A stretch of 33,158 nt of DNA from positions 74,088 to 107,245 of the forward strand of contig SWDH01000042.1 in NCBI GenBank assembly GCA_005116945.1, read 5' to 3'. This document shows positions 15,099 through 24,069 of this stretch, piece after piece; within the stretch, counting starts at the first letter, position 1; every line of letters starts with the position of its first letter. The position numbers and the translations under genes were made by a program. The notes below the pieces were generated by a model, which was given only the letters and a program-made list of their open reading frames with translations, did not search any database and was not told where the DNA came from. The DNA comes from Nitrospira sp. (lineage in GTDB: Bacteria > Nitrospirota > Nitrospiria > Nitrospirales > Nitrospiraceae).

Positions 15099-16733
15099 TT
15101 AAGGGGGAGATGCAAGTGTCGGCCCCTGGGTCGTCAATTTATTCGGCGACCCGTCCAGTGGCACAAGGTCAGCCAATTGCTCTTCGAGATGCCGGAGTAG
15201 CGGAGGTAACGTTTCTGGCTGCAAAGCCGAAATCCCCATTGCGCTGTAGCGCCGACAGAGTACGTCTGCTTGCCCGACCGGAAGCTGGTCGCACTTATTG
15301 AAGACAAGAACCCGTGGTATCTGATCCAGGGTTAGGCTTTGAAGCACGGTCTCGACCGATGCAATGTGGGCAGCGAGATCTTTCGCCCCCGCATCGACGA
15401 CGTGCAAGAGAAGATCCGCATCGCGCATCTCGTCCAATGTTGTCCTAAAGGCTGCCAGCAGATCTTTGGGCAGATCGCGAATAAATCCCACCGTGTCTGT
15501 GAGAATGACTTCACGGCCATGCGGGAAATGCAGCCTACGGCTCGTGGTATCGAGCGTTTCAAACACGCGCGGAGCGGTGCTGACGTCACTCTTTGTTAAG
15601 ACATTGAGCAAGGTCGATTTACCGGCATTCGTATAACCCACGATGGAGAGGATTGGAAAGGCCTGCCGAACGCGACGCGATCGCCGCTGATCTTGGTGAC
15701 GGGCAAATCCCTCGATCTCTCGCTCCAAATGGTCGATGCGTTCCCTGATACGACGTCGATCTGTTTCGAGCTTCGTTTCGCCAGGCCCTCTGCTCCCGAT
15801 GCCGCCACCCAAACGTGAGAGGCTGGTTCCCTGACCGGAGAGACGCGGAAGTAGATACCGGAGTTGTGCCAGTTCGACCTGCACTTTACCTTCTCGACTA
15901 TGGGCTCGTTGGGCAAAGATGTCGAGAATCAGCTGGGTCCGATCGATCACGGTGAGGTCGGTGATCTCATCAATGGCTCGTAGTTGTGCGGGAGCCAAAT
16001 CTTGATCGAAAATGAGCAGGTCCGCGCCTTTCTGCATCGCGTGCATCAGCACGTCCTTGAGCTTGCCGCTTCCCAATTGAAATCGATGATGGCCGCTCTG
16101 TGTACGTTGCACCAACCGATCGATCACCGTGAGGTCTGCTGAAGAAGCCAGTTCGGCTAATTCGACAAGACGTTCCTCTTGGTCCGCCTTGTTCTGAGGC
16201 GAGGCACTCACAAGAATAGCTGTGGGCTTTTGAGCCATCGTATGAGATCCGCTCTGATGTTGAAGATCTGCCTCCAGTTCGCGAATGAATGTGTTGAAAT
16301 TCACCGGGCATAGATGGACCAACGTGGGCTTCAAGATGGTATAGAGCTCCCCCTTCGGACTGGGTGGATTCAGATGGGCCAAGGAAAGCAGCCCTGGCTC
16401 GCCTTTAGGAGTGACTGTCATCGTTCCGATCATGTCGAGTCGAAGCAAGCCCAACAGCGTGAGGTCCTCTTGAGTCAGAGGCTGCTCCTTCGGATGCGAC
16501 CGGATCAACCGAAGACCTCGCAACGACCGCGGGCTCGCTCGAAAAGCGGTCAGGGTCGTTGGTGAGGGCTCGGTCCCGGACCCGACCAGAACATCTTGCA
16601 CCGCTCCACGCCTGGTTATGACCAGACCTATCGGCCGCCGAATTTCATGCGTAAATTGGGCGAGAGTTTTTGCCGCTTCGGGCGATAACACTTCATCTGC
16701 GGACATCCGGCGGCGATACAACCGCTCAAGCAT
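15099..16733 (-). CDS. hflX: GTPase HflX (ribosome-associated), start uncertain
   Basis: HflX is a ribosome-splitting or rescue GTPase. The 544-residue protein has the HflX N-terminal domain, including the diagnostic GSGKLKDVL and IFDQDLAPAQLRAI. It also has the LGGGIGSRGPGETKLETDRR linker and a G domain with GYTNAGKSTLLN (G1), DTVGFIRDLP (G3) and NKCDQ (G4). The ATG at 16733 (MLERLYRRR) lacks a ribosome binding site. The frame continues open upstream with family-like sequence (PEIHGQVLGLRAGQLA) back to the tsaD stop, and no ATG, GTG or TTG occurs there. An AAAGGA sits 10 bases before an in-frame ATT, so an unusual start or coupling to tsaD is possible. It belongs to the tsaD operon. Confidence 0.95.
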   Translation of the reverse strand: MLERLYRRRMSADEVLSPEAAKTLAQFTHEIRRPIGLVITRRGAVQDVLVGSGTEPSPTTLTAFRASPRSLRGLRLIRSHPKEQPLTQEDLTLLGLLRLDMIGTMTVTPKGEPGLLSLAHLNPPSPKGELYTILKPTLVHLCPVNFNTFIRELEADLQHQSGSHTMAQKPTAILVSASPQNKADQEERLVELAELASSADLTVIDRLVQRTQSGHHRFQLGSGKLKDVLMHAMQKGADLLIFDQDLAPAQLRAIDEITDLTVIDRTQLILDIFAQRAHSREGKVQVELAQLRYLLPRLSGQGTSLSRLGGGIGSRGPGETKLETDRRRIRERIDHLEREIEGFARHQDQRRSRRVRQAFPILSIVGYTNAGKSTLLNVLTKSDVSTAPRVFETLDTTSRRLHFPHGREVILTDTVGFIRDLPKDLLAAFRTTLDEMRDADLLLHVVDAGAKDLAAHIASVETVLQSLTLDQIPRVLVFNKCDQLPVGQADVLCRRYSAMGISALQPETLPPLLRHLEEQLADLVPLDGSPNKLTTQGPTLASPP

Positions 16734-16810
16734 AGCAAGCTGGCCGGCGCGGAGACCAAGAACCTGTCCGTGGATTTCTGGAATGGGCGTCGTGTCCTTT
16801 TGGTCGTCGA

Positions 16811-17869
16811 TTACATCATGCGTGCGAATGATGTAACCAGTGAGGCTCGGGCATCGATGTCTAACGGAGCGCGGAGACCTGCCAGAAGGGCTTGCCGTCC
16901 TGCTGCTGCAATCATTGCGGCGTTATCGGTACAGTAGGCTAACGGAGGTAGACTGAGCTGTAGGCCTTCGGACACCGCTCGTTGTTGGAGCAGTGCACGT
17001 AATCGAGAATTGGCCGACACCCCTCCGACAACGGCCAAGGCATGTGCGCCAGATGCCCGAATCGCAGCAAAAGCTTTGTGAACCAAGACGTCCACAATCG
17101 CTTCTTGATAGCTGGCCGCCAAGTCAGCAGCCTGTGCCGCTCGGGAGTGTTCGGGTATGGATTGAAGTTTGTATAGCAAGGCTGTTTTTAAACCGCTGAA
17201 ACTAAAGTCAAGACTCCTACCTTTTAGATACGACCGGGGAAACACAATCGCCTCTGGGTTTCCCTGGCGAGCTACGCGATCAATGGCTGGGCCACCAGGA
17301 TACTCCAGCCCAAGTAACTGAGCGCCCTTGTCAAACGCCTCCCCTGCTGCATCATCCCTTGTAGCGCCCAGGAGACGATAGTATCCACTCACCTCTTTGT
17401 AATAGAGATGGGTATGCCCCCCGGATACGACCAGAACAACACAGGGTAATGGGAATGTCGGATCTTTCAGCCAAGCGGAGGCAATGTGGCCTTCAAGGTG
17501 GCTCACGCAGGCCATGGGAATATTTAGGACATAGGCAAGGGCCTTGGCATAGTTGACTCCGACAAGCAGAGCGCCGGCTAAACCCGGTCCTTGCGTCACG
17601 GCGATTCCTGTGAGATCCGACCATGCTAGGCCGGATTGTTGTACGGCCTCCGATGACACCTCTTCAATCGATTCAACATGCGCACGGGAAGCGAGTTCAG
17701 GAACGACGCCGCCAAATCGACGGTGCACCGCATGTTGTGAGGCAATCATGTTTGAGAGGACTGAGCCGTCTGCGGCCAGTACCGATGCGGCTGTTTCATC
17801 GCATGATGTCTCAATGCCCAGGACAGGCCCTGGCACCCAGGTTGCTGCAGGCAGTTCAACTGCTGTCAT
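16811..17869 (-). CDS. tsaD: tRNA N6-threonylcarbamoyladenosine transferase TsaD
   Basis: Catalyses the transfer step of t6A37 formation in ANN-decoding tRNAs, with TsaB and TsaE. The 352-residue protein is an ASKHA-fold metalloenzyme. VLGIETSCDETAASV is at the N-terminus. VTQGPGLAGALLVGV, SHLEGHIASA with metal-binding His, and VSGGHTHLYY follow. The AGEAFDKGAQLLGLEYPGGP and FSFSGLKTALL segments and VVGGVSANSRLR and CTDNAAMIAAAG with metal Asp complete the set. The start ATG at 17869 (MTAVELPAA) has AAGGTG 7 bases upstream. A longer in-frame start would run into the clpC terminator hairpin, so it was rejected. It is probably the first gene of a long operon running to the TPR gene. Confidence 0.96.
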   Translation of the reverse strand: MTAVELPAATWVPGPVLGIETSCDETAASVLAADGSVLSNMIASQHAVHRRFGGVVPELASRAHVESIEEVSSEAVQQSGLAWSDLTGIAVTQGPGLAGALLVGVNYAKALAYVLNIPMACVSHLEGHIASAWLKDPTFPLPCVVLVVSGGHTHLYYKEVSGYYRLLGATRDDAAGEAFDKGAQLLGLEYPGGPAIDRVARQGNPEAIVFPRSYLKGRSLDFSFSGLKTALLYKLQSIPEHSRAAQAADLAASYQEAIVDVLVHKAFAAIRASGAHALAVVGGVSANSRLRALLQQRAVSEGLQLSLPPLAYCTDNAAMIAAAGRQALLAGLRAPLDIDARASLVTSFARMM

Positions 17870-17929
17870 GCTATCACCTTCGACAATTACGCCACTGCGA
17901 CCGCTTGCCATTTCCCGATTCTGTGAGTG

Positions 17930-17973
17930 GTAAAATAATACGGCCCTTGTGGCCACTAGCGCCACAAGGGCCG
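17930..17973 (-). terminator. Rho-independent terminator of clpC
   Basis: CGGCCCTTGTGGC (17941-17953) and GCCACAAGGGCCG (17961-17973) form a perfect 13-bp stem with a 7-base loop. On the minus strand it is followed by TATTATTTT. It lies about 46 bp past the clpC stop and separates clpC from tsaD. Confidence 0.93.
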
Positions 17974-18019
17974 TGCGTACATTCCACCATGGCCTTGCGC
18001 AGGTATCGCGCTGGAGATA

Positions 18020-20446
18020 TTACACGCCCGCCATCGCTTCCTGTTCGATAAAAGCAGGAGCTCCGTCGCGAAGCACGACACGGATCTTCCGGGATTCCTT
18101 GAACCGTCCTCGAATCATTTCTTCGGAGAGCGGATCGCCGATCGCGCGCTGAATCGTCCTGCGCATCGGTCTGGCCCCGTACAGCGGATCATAACCCTCT
18201 TTAATCAACCATTGCTTAACATCGTCCTCAACCTCAATCTCGACGCCTTTTTCGAGCAGACGGACGTTGAGCTCTCCTAAGAGGATGTCGAGAATATTAG
18301 CAAGATGTGTTTTGTCCAACTGGTGGAAGACCACGATCTCGTCAATCCGATTGAGGAATTCCGGGCTGAATGAACGGCGTAATTCACCCAACACTTCTTC
18401 TTTTTTGTGGCGCTCTTGATCGCCTTCCGTGCTCTGAAATCCAAGCGAAACGCCCTTCTGGATCATCTTGGTCCCGATATTGGACGTCATGATGATCACG
18501 CAATTTTTGAAATCGACTTTGCGCCCAAGGCTATCGGTCAACACCCCATCGTCTAATACTTGAAGTAGGATATTGAATACATCAGGATGGGCTTTTTCGA
18601 TCTCGTCGAACAGGACGACTGAGTAGGGCCGGCGCCTGACTCGCTCGGTCAATTGGCCGCCCTCTTCATATCCCACATACCCAGGAGGGGCGCCGAAGAG
18701 CCGTGAGCTGGTGAACTTTTCCTGATATTCTGACATGTCGATCCGAATGAGCGAGTCTTCGCTGTTAAAGAGAAACTCGGCTAGCGTCCTTGCCAGTTCG
18801 GTCTTCCCTACCCCTGTGGGTCCTAGGAAAATAAACGAGCCGATAGGCTTCTTCGCTTCTTTCAGTCCGGCGCGTGACCGTCGAATAGCGCGGGCCACTG
18901 CAGAAATCGCCTCGTTTTGTCCAATCACTCGCTTATGGAGGAATTCCTCCATGCGAAGTAATTTGTTGGATTCTTCTTCTTCGAGCTTGAAGAGCGGAAT
19001 GCCCGTCATTTTAGAGACGACATAGGCCACCTCTTCTTTTCCGATCGTCGGTTTATTTTTTTCCTGGTTCTTCTTCCACTCGCGCTTGGATTCATCGAGG
19101 AGCTTGCGTAACCGTTCTTCTTCCTCGCGGTGACGAACAGCTTCTTCGAAGTTTTGCATCGAAATAGCCAATTCCTTATCGCGAGAAACTTTTTTCAACT
19201 CTTGCTCCATCGCCTTCAGTTCCGATGGTAAGGCATAGGTCTGCAACTTTGCGCGGGATCCAGTTTCGTCAATCAAATCGATTGCCTTATCTGGGAGAAA
19301 ACGGTCGCTAATATAGCGATCAGATAACTTGACTGCTTCAAGGATGGCCTCTTCAGATATTTCGACACCGTGATGTTCTTCGTACCGATCGCGCAGCCCT
19401 TGAATAATCAGCACCGTTTCGTCGATGCTCGGCGGCTGGACGTGAATCGGCTGAAACCGTCGCTTGAGCGCTCCATCTTTCTCAATATGCTTTCGGTATT
19501 CATCGAGAGTCGTGGCGCCAATACATTGAATTTCTCCGCGTGACAGCGCCGGCTTGAGCATATTCGAGGCGTCTATCGACCCCTCCGCCGCCCCTGCGCC
19601 AACCAAGGTATGGAGTTCATCGATAAAGACAATGATATTCCCGGCCTGCACGATCTCCTTCATCACAACTTTCAGCCGTTCTTCAAATTGGCCGCGATAC
19701 TTCGTTCCAGCAACCAATGAGCCAAGGTCGAGGGCTATGACACGTCGAGAAAGAAGGTTATCGGGCACTTCGGACTGGATGATTCGTTGGGCCAGCCCTT
19801 CGACAATGGCCGTCTTACCAACGCCGGCTTCCCCGATGAGCACGGGATTGTTTTTCGATCGGCGGCTTAGAATCTGAAGCACCCGCTCAATTTCATCAGC
19901 TCGACCGATGACTGGGTCTAGTTGCCCTGCCTGGGCAAGTTGGGTCAGATCCCGACCGAACTCATCAAGTGCCGGGGTGTTGCTCTTCCGATCACGCTCG
20001 CGAGGAGCAGACTTCCGCAAGAACGTCACGGTGAGTTGACGGGCGGTCAAAAGATTGGCCCCTAAGCTGCGAAGAATCTTTCCGCCAATCCCCTCCTCTT
20101 CCCGGAGAAGGCCCAATAACAGGTGCTCGCTGCCGATGTGGTTATGTCCAAGAAGACGAGCTTCTTCAACCCCATATTCAATCACCTTCTTGACCCGCGG
20201 ACTGAAGGGGATTTCACCAAAGGTCATGGTGGTCCCTCCGCCGGGCAAGTTCCGCTCAATTTCCAATCGAACTTGTTCGGTCGAAAGTCCCATCTTTTTC
20301 AGGATCATCAGGGCAATTCCGTCAGATTCACGGAGGATGGCCAAGACCAGGTGTTCCGTTCCGAGGTAATCGTTTTGATGACGCTCAGCCTCTTCCCGTG
20401 CGAGGATGATGATCTTCCGACCCTTATCCGTAAATCGTTCGAACAT
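18020..20446 (-). CDS. clpC: ATP-dependent Clp protease ATP-binding subunit ClpC
   Basis: An AAA+ unfoldase that feeds ClpP and acts as a stress chaperone in the cytosol. The 808-residue protein starts with the double Clp N-domain ([36 protein letters not shown]). D1 has Walker A GEAGVGKT and Walker [10 protein letters not shown]-like [19 protein letters not shown]-type middle motif is at [20 protein letters not shown]2 has [25 protein letters not shown] and MTSNIG. The UVR/M domain separates it from ClpB (longer coiled coil) and ClpA. The ATG at 20446 was chosen for AGGAGG 5 bases upstream and the canonical MFERFT start. It has its own promoter (20512-20540) and terminator (17930-17973). No ctsR or mcsAB genes are present. 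Confidence 0.97.
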   Translation of the reverse strand: MFERFTDKGRKIIILAREEAERHQNDYLGTEHLVLAILRESDGIALMILKKMGLSTEQVRLEIERNLPGGGTTMTFGEIPFSPRVKKVIEYGVEEARLLGHNHIGSEHLLLGLLREEEGIGGKILRSLGANLLTARQLTVTFLRKSAPRERDRKSNTPALDEFGRDLTQLAQAGQLDPVIGRADEIERVLQILSRRSKNNPVLIGEAGVGKTAIVEGLAQRIIQSEVPDNLLSRRVIALDLGSLVAGTKYRGQFEERLKVVMKEIVQAGNIIVFIDELHTLVGAGAAEGSIDASNMLKPALSRGEIQCIGATTLDEYRKHIEKDGALKRRFQPIHVQPPSIDETVLIIQGLRDRYEEHHGVEISEEAILEAVKLSDRYISDRFLPDKAIDLIDETGSRAKLQTYALPSELKAMEQELKKVSRDKELAISMQNFEEAVRHREEEERLRKLLDESKREWKKNQEKNKPTIGKEEVAYVVSKMTGIPLFKLEEEESNKLLRMEEFLHKRVIGQNEAISAVARAIRRSRAGLKEAKKPIGSFIFLGPTGVGKTELARTLAEFLFNSEDSLIRIDMSEYQEKFTSSRLFGAPPGYVGYEEGGQLTERVRRRPYSVVLFDEIEKAHPDVFNILLQVLDDGVLTDSLGRKVDFKNCVIIMTSNIGTKMIQKGVSLGFQSTEGDQERHKKEEVLGELRRSFSPEFLNRIDEIVVFHQLDKTHLANILDILLGELNVRLLEKGVEIEVEDDVKQWLIKEGYDPLYGARPMRRTIQRAIGDPLSEEMIRGRFKESRKIRVVLRDGAPAFIEQEAMAGV

Positions 20447-20511
20447 CCTGCCTCCTTGTAGCTGGGCTATATGCGATTCCAGGAACAAAAGTTCTCGAAA
20501 AATCTGACCTA

Positions 20512-20540
20512 ATTCTAACTAGAAGGATTTTAAGTGTCAA
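20512..20540 (-). promoter_or_regulatory. Sigma70-type promoter for clpC
   Basis: On the minus strand, TTGACA (20540-20535) and TAGAAT (20517-20512) are separated by 17 bp, about 65 bp upstream of the clpC ATG. The -35 box is perfect and the -10 box matches 5 of 6. Confidence 0.8.
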
Positions 20541-20629
20541 GACTAGGAGACAATCACACAGGCAGAGAACTCCCGTGCCTGACGCACGTAATCACTTCTA
20601 ATTGAGAAGGTCTGCTATGCTTCGGTTCG

Positions 20630-20659
20630 TTGACTTCAAAAGAACCCTCCCGATACAAT
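20630..20659 (+). promoter_or_regulatory. Sigma70-type promoter for nadK
   Basis: TTGACT (20630-20635) and TACAAT (20654-20659) are 18 bp apart, about 50 bp before the nadK start. It is divergent from the clpC promoter. Confidence 0.72.
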
Positions 20660-20710
20660 CGCACACGTTTTTAGGGCTCTCAACACCGCCCCACAACAGG
20701 GTTGCATCAA

Positions 20711-21571
20711 ATGAAAAGTAAAAGCATCGGAATCCTGGTCAAGCCAAAATTTCCTGAGATCAAGAGTACGCTGCAGAATATTGTGACCTGGCTGCGTGCT
20801 CGAAGTATCGAGGTGATTTTAGATACGACATCGGCGAATCTTCTCGGTGAACAGGGGGGATATCAAAATACCCACTTGGCAGCCAAAGCAGATGTCCTTC
20901 TGGTCCTGGGTGGAGACGGCACCATGCTCAATGCCGCGCGACTTGCCGGGGAAAGAGGTATTCCTGTCCTTGGCGTGAATATGGGGGGACTCGGTTTTTT
21001 AACCGAGGTTCGGCTGGAAAACCTGTATCCTTCGCTCGAACGGGTATTTGCGAACGACTATGTCCTTGATGAGCGACTCATGCTCCGGACGCATATTCAC
21101 CGACATGGAGAAACAGTCGCGCAAGGCGTGGTATTGAACGATGTCGTCATCAGCAAGGGCACGCTCGCTCGGATGATCGAACTGAAAATTGCGATTCAGG
21201 GACGATTCGTGACCAACTTGCGTGGCGACGGGTTGATCGTCAGCAGCCCGACAGGATCCACCGCCTACTCCCTTTCAGCGGGTGGTCCCATTATCGATCC
21301 GGCAGTCCAGTCATTGATCCTGACGCCAATCTGCCCTCACACATTGACGCATCGGCCATTAATTGTGCCGGGCAATGCAGAGATCGATGTGACCCTCACC
21401 AGTAAAGATGATGGTGCGATGGCGACGCTCGATGGACAGGTAGGCGTGGCGATCGTGCAGGGGGATACCATCGCCATTCAGACCTCGGAGCACCGGACCC
21501 GGTTGATCCGATTTCCAGAGAGTAATTACTATGATGTGCTGAGAGAGAAACTCAAATGGGGAGATGGATAG
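20711..21571 (+). CDS. nadK: NAD kinase
   Basis: Phosphorylates NAD to NADP with ATP or polyphosphate in the cytosol. The 286-residue protein has the N-terminal IGILVKPKFPE and the catalytic LVLGGDGTMLNAARLAG with the GGDGT motif. It also has VLGVNMGGLGFLTEV, VLNDVVISKG, RGDGLIVSSPTGSTAYSLSAGGPI and the C-terminal LDGQ. The ATG at 20711 was chosen; an in-frame TTG at 20702 directly abuts the AGGG sequence and would leave it no spacing. The gene is convergent with the following oxidoreductase, with only 18 bp between the stops, and has its own promoter. Length and motifs are complete. Confidence 0.96.
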   Translation: MKSKSIGILVKPKFPEIKSTLQNIVTWLRARSIEVILDTTSANLLGEQGGYQNTHLAAKADVLLVLGGDGTMLNAARLAGERGIPVLGVNMGGLGFLTEVRLENLYPSLERVFANDYVLDERLMLRTHIHRHGETVAQGVVLNDVVISKGTLARMIELKIAIQGRFVTNLRGDGLIVSSPTGSTAYSLSAGGPIIDPAVQSLILTPICPHTLTHRPLIVPGNAEIDVTLTSKDDGAMATLDGQVGVAIVQGDTIAIQTSEHRTRLIRFPESNYYDVLREKLKWGDG

Positions 21572-21589
21572 AGTTCAGCGGCCGATCCG

Positions 21590-22945
21590 TCACGATTTCT
21601 CATGCTCAATTAGTTCGAGCATGTCCTGGTTGCTCGCATATTTGAATTCTCCGATACAGTCTTCACCCCAGTGGCTTTTTTCTCGTGATTCAAGTATGCG
21701 CAGTCCCTCCACACCGACCGGATGGCTTTTATGAGCGGTGAGCACTGCGGCAAGCTTGTCGAGGACAACTTTAGTGTCAGAATGATTCCCTGGGGATTTT
21801 GTCGAAAGATAGCGATTGACCACTTCCGCGCACCAATCCCCATCCCGTTTCGCGATACCCACTAATCCCTCACTCGCTTTGCGGGCCCATCCAGCGAGAA
21901 ATACCCCGTCGATGACTGTCTGTGTGGTTTCATCATAGGCTTGGAAGAGTGCATCATCCGGATCATTCCCGGTCTTGTTGGGACTTGTGACGAACATGCC
22001 GCTCTTATAAGGCAATCCAACCGTCTCATCAACTTTATCCCCGACGGCAAACACCACGGAGTCACAAGAAAATTCATAATATTGTTTCAGTCCGACCGCC
22101 ACGGTGTCCTCGCCCTTCGGATCAAGTTTGTTGTCTTCCATCTCCAAGCCCCGCACGCGATTGTTTCCATCGACGAGAATACGCCTGGGAGACGCAAGGA
22201 ACTTGAAGCCCATACTCGCGTCACTAACTTTCGGCTCGCATTTTGTAAACTCATCGGTCAGGCCCTTCAGCACCTCGCCGGCATTTTGGCCGACTGCGGC
22301 AAGGCGATCCTTGATCCGATCCACCTCATTGGTGATCCCCTCCACATCCATATTAGCGCACACTGCACGGATTTCTTTCGGATTGTACTTTCGCTCGGCA
22401 GGCCCACGCCGCACGATCGCTGTTACCCGCTCAACTTTCTTGTAGCGAACCAGCCAGTGTGCGATATCGACCATGACATCGCCGGCACCGATCACGGCCA
22501 CATGCTTGCCCATGTCGAACGGGCGATCCCCGAATCCTGGCAATCGATTGAAATGGTACACCACATCCTTTGCGTGAAAGACTCCTTGGGCCGAATCCCC
22601 TTCCACGCCGATCGCCTTGGTCCCCTGTGCGCCGATAGAAAATACGACCGCGCTGGCGCCAAGCTTTCGCACCTCATCAACGGTTAAGTCTTTCCCATTA
22701 CCGATTGAGATATTACCGAAATAGTGGACGTTCGATCGTTCGAGTAATTCCCAGTACTGCTTTTTGAGCCCGCCACGGAGCTTAAGCTTTGAGGGAAAGA
22801 TCCCATATTCAGCCAGCCCGCCAAACTTGATGTCCCGATTCAGAATAATGACCTCATGGCCTGCCTTCGAAAGCGAACTCGCCGCTGCCATTCCTGCTGG
22901 TCCGGCACCGGCCACAATGATCACATGTTTGTCCTGTGTATTCAT
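21590..22945 (-). CDS. FAD/NADP-dependent oxidoreductase, ferredoxin-NADP reductase (adrenodoxin reductase-like)
   Basis: The 451-residue flavoprotein has an FAD-binding GxGxxG motif at the N-terminus (VIIVAGAGPAGMAAASSLSK, residues ~9-28). GGLAEYGIFPSKLKLRGGLK is typical of the FprA/adrenodoxin-reductase and GltD-like group. A second nucleotide-binding loop, VAVIGAGDVMVDIAHWL, is for NADP, and GVFLAGWARKASEGLVGIAKRD near the C-terminus contacts FAD. No iron-sulfur motifs are present, so it lacks the GltD ferredoxin-like N-domain. The likely role is electron transfer between NADPH and ferredoxin in the cytosol; the direction is unknown. It has its own promoter at 23002-23031. It could instead be a specialised pyridine-nucleotide reductase. 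Confidence 0.85.
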   Translation of the reverse strand: MNTQDKHVIIVAGAGPAGMAAASSLSKAGHEVIILNRDIKFGGLAEYGIFPSKLKLRGGLKKQYWELLERSNVHYFGNISIGNGKDLTVDEVRKLGASAVVFSIGAQGTKAIGVEGDSAQGVFHAKDVVYHFNRLPGFGDRPFDMGKHVAVIGAGDVMVDIAHWLVRYKKVERVTAIVRRGPAERKYNPKEIRAVCANMDVEGITNEVDRIKDRLAAVGQNAGEVLKGLTDEFTKCEPKVSDASMGFKFLASPRRILVDGNNRVRGLEMEDNKLDPKGEDTVAVGLKQYYEFSCDSVVFAVGDKVDETVGLPYKSGMFVTSPNKTGNDPDDALFQAYDETTQTVIDGVFLAGWARKASEGLVGIAKRDGDWCAEVVNRYLSTKSPGNHSDTKVVLDKLAAVLTAHKSHPVGVEGLRILESREKSHWGEDCIGEFKYASNQDMLELIEHEKS

Positions 22946-23001
22946 ACAAAATGTCCCAAGAGAAATGAATGAAAAAGCCTAGAACATCAACAGTTCCGCG
23001 G

Positions 23002-23031
23002 ACTTTAACATAGCGTGTTTTGTGGTGTCAA
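23002..23031 (-). promoter_or_regulatory. Promoter candidate for the ferredoxin-NADP reductase gene
   Basis: On the minus strand, TTGACA (23031-23026) is followed 18 bp later by TAAAGT (23007-23002), about 60 bp upstream of the ATG. The -35 box is perfect and the -10 box matches 4 of 6. Confidence 0.6.
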
Positions 23032-23149
23032 AGCGAAAGGGCAACCCTGTCCAATCAAGATCTCGCGCAACAATCTATGGGGGATTGGAATTCAGGGTGC
23101 TGGGCGTGAGGGATTTCTAGGTTGGCTCTGAACGATCTCTTGAATTAAT

Positions 23150-23770
23150 TCATTTATTTGATGGACCAACCGCGGCTCCTTCCCCGACAACTTCAGTATC
23201 GCCAGACTCTTGTATCTCGTTTGCGTCTTCCGCTCCTTCGTTAAACTGTTCTGCCCGAGGGCCTCGTCCCTGGTCCTGCTCAATCAATTCCATCGCCCGT
23301 ACCTGGACTCGTTCATCCTTATCCTCGAGGGCTAGGATCAACGGATCAATCGCGCCTGATGGCGCTGACAGTGCCCATGTATCCAAGGCACGAAGCCGGG
23401 CATTCACATCCGGTGAGTCGAGTTCTTTGGCTATCCATGCCGGCACAACCAGGGCCCCCGGCATGTCTTCCGCTTTTGAAGGCGGGATAGGAACCTCGTG
23501 GGAACTGCCCTCCCCTGCGCCTGCCTCTTTCCCTGATGCGCCACCTGTTGCCTTTCCTAAGGCAAGAGGAGTGGGGTTTGCCGTTGAGGGAACTGGAGTC
23601 ACTGAGTTGTTGCCTGTGGATGGACTCGGCTTGGAAACAGGCGGTGCCCCCACGCTCGCCCGTGGCCCAAGATTCGGTGGGTTGTCGGACGAAGTCTGTC
23701 CACATCCAGCCAACCCCATAAGGACCATCATGCTTAAGAGCATCACCAAGCGTGGTTGTGATGGACGCAT
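23150..23770 (-). CDS. HEAT-repeat-like lipoprotein (paralogue of the gene at 26225-26767)
   Basis: The 206-residue precursor has a lipoprotein signal (LLSMMVLMGLAGC, lipobox LAGC), so it is a predicted lipid-anchored envelope protein. A ~90-residue Pro/Ser/Gly-rich linker follows, then a short HEAT-like helical module (KELDSPDVNARLRALDTWAL, IDPLILALEDKDERVQVRAM). The C-terminal tail is acidic. The start was set at 23770 because it begins a compact signal peptide; an ATG at 23827 would put ~19 extra residues ahead. It shares GLAGCGQ(T/A)SSDN, GPRASV and DSPDV-RLRALD-WA with the gene at 26225-26767. The two lie on either side of the cupredoxin-propeller gene. The function is unknown; a scaffold or chaperone role for that protein is inference. 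Confidence 0.8.
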   Translation of the reverse strand: MRPSQPRLVMLLSMMVLMGLAGCGQTSSDNPPNLGPRASVGAPPVSKPSPSTGNNSVTPVPSTANPTPLALGKATGGASGKEAGAGEGSSHEVPIPPSKAEDMPGALVVPAWIAKELDSPDVNARLRALDTWALSAPSGAIDPLILALEDKDERVQVRAMELIEQDQGRGPRAEQFNEGAEDANEIQESGDTEVVGEGAAVGPSNK

Positions 23771-24000
23771 GTCCCCATACCATTCAGATAGTGTGAAAAT
23801 GATGCGCTGCGTCAGCATCGGTTGCATCGCGGTTCAGTCCTGAACGTTGTCCTGGGTATAAACTTGCTGATATCAAACTGAAGGCCCCAAACTACCCGCG
23901 ATAGAAAGCCTTGTCAATACAAACAGCCTACAAGACCTTTCGATATTACTTCCATTTTTCTTGGCCAGCACTCTGTTTGATTCAACTCACAAAAACCAGA

Positions 24001-24039
24001 GGACCCGGTACGACGGTGTTGAGCCATCGCACCGGGTCC
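24001..24039 (-). terminator. Rho-independent terminator of the cupredoxin-propeller gene
   Basis: GGACCCGGT (24001-24009) pairs perfectly with ACCGGGTCC (24031-24039), with further partial pairing inside. The minus strand then reads TCTGGTTTTTG. It lies ~30 bp after the stop at 24070. Confidence 0.82.
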
Positions 24040-24069
24040 GTACTGTGCAGCTAGAGAGATCAGACCATT

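Noticed and set aside
17877-17965. Longer TsaD N-terminus starting at 17965
   Set aside because: It would place the start inside the clpC terminator hairpin. TsaD homology begins just after 17869, where a ribosome binding site is present.
20446-20710. CIRCE or CtsR operator upstream of clpC
   Set aside because: No TTAGCACTC/GAGTGCTAA pair and no CtsR heptad repeats are seen; only standard sigma70-type promoters are present.
21941-22687. 248-residue plus-strand frame opposite the ferredoxin-NADP reductase gene
   Set aside because: The minus-strand gene has two nucleotide-binding motifs and a promoter. The plus-strand frame has none.
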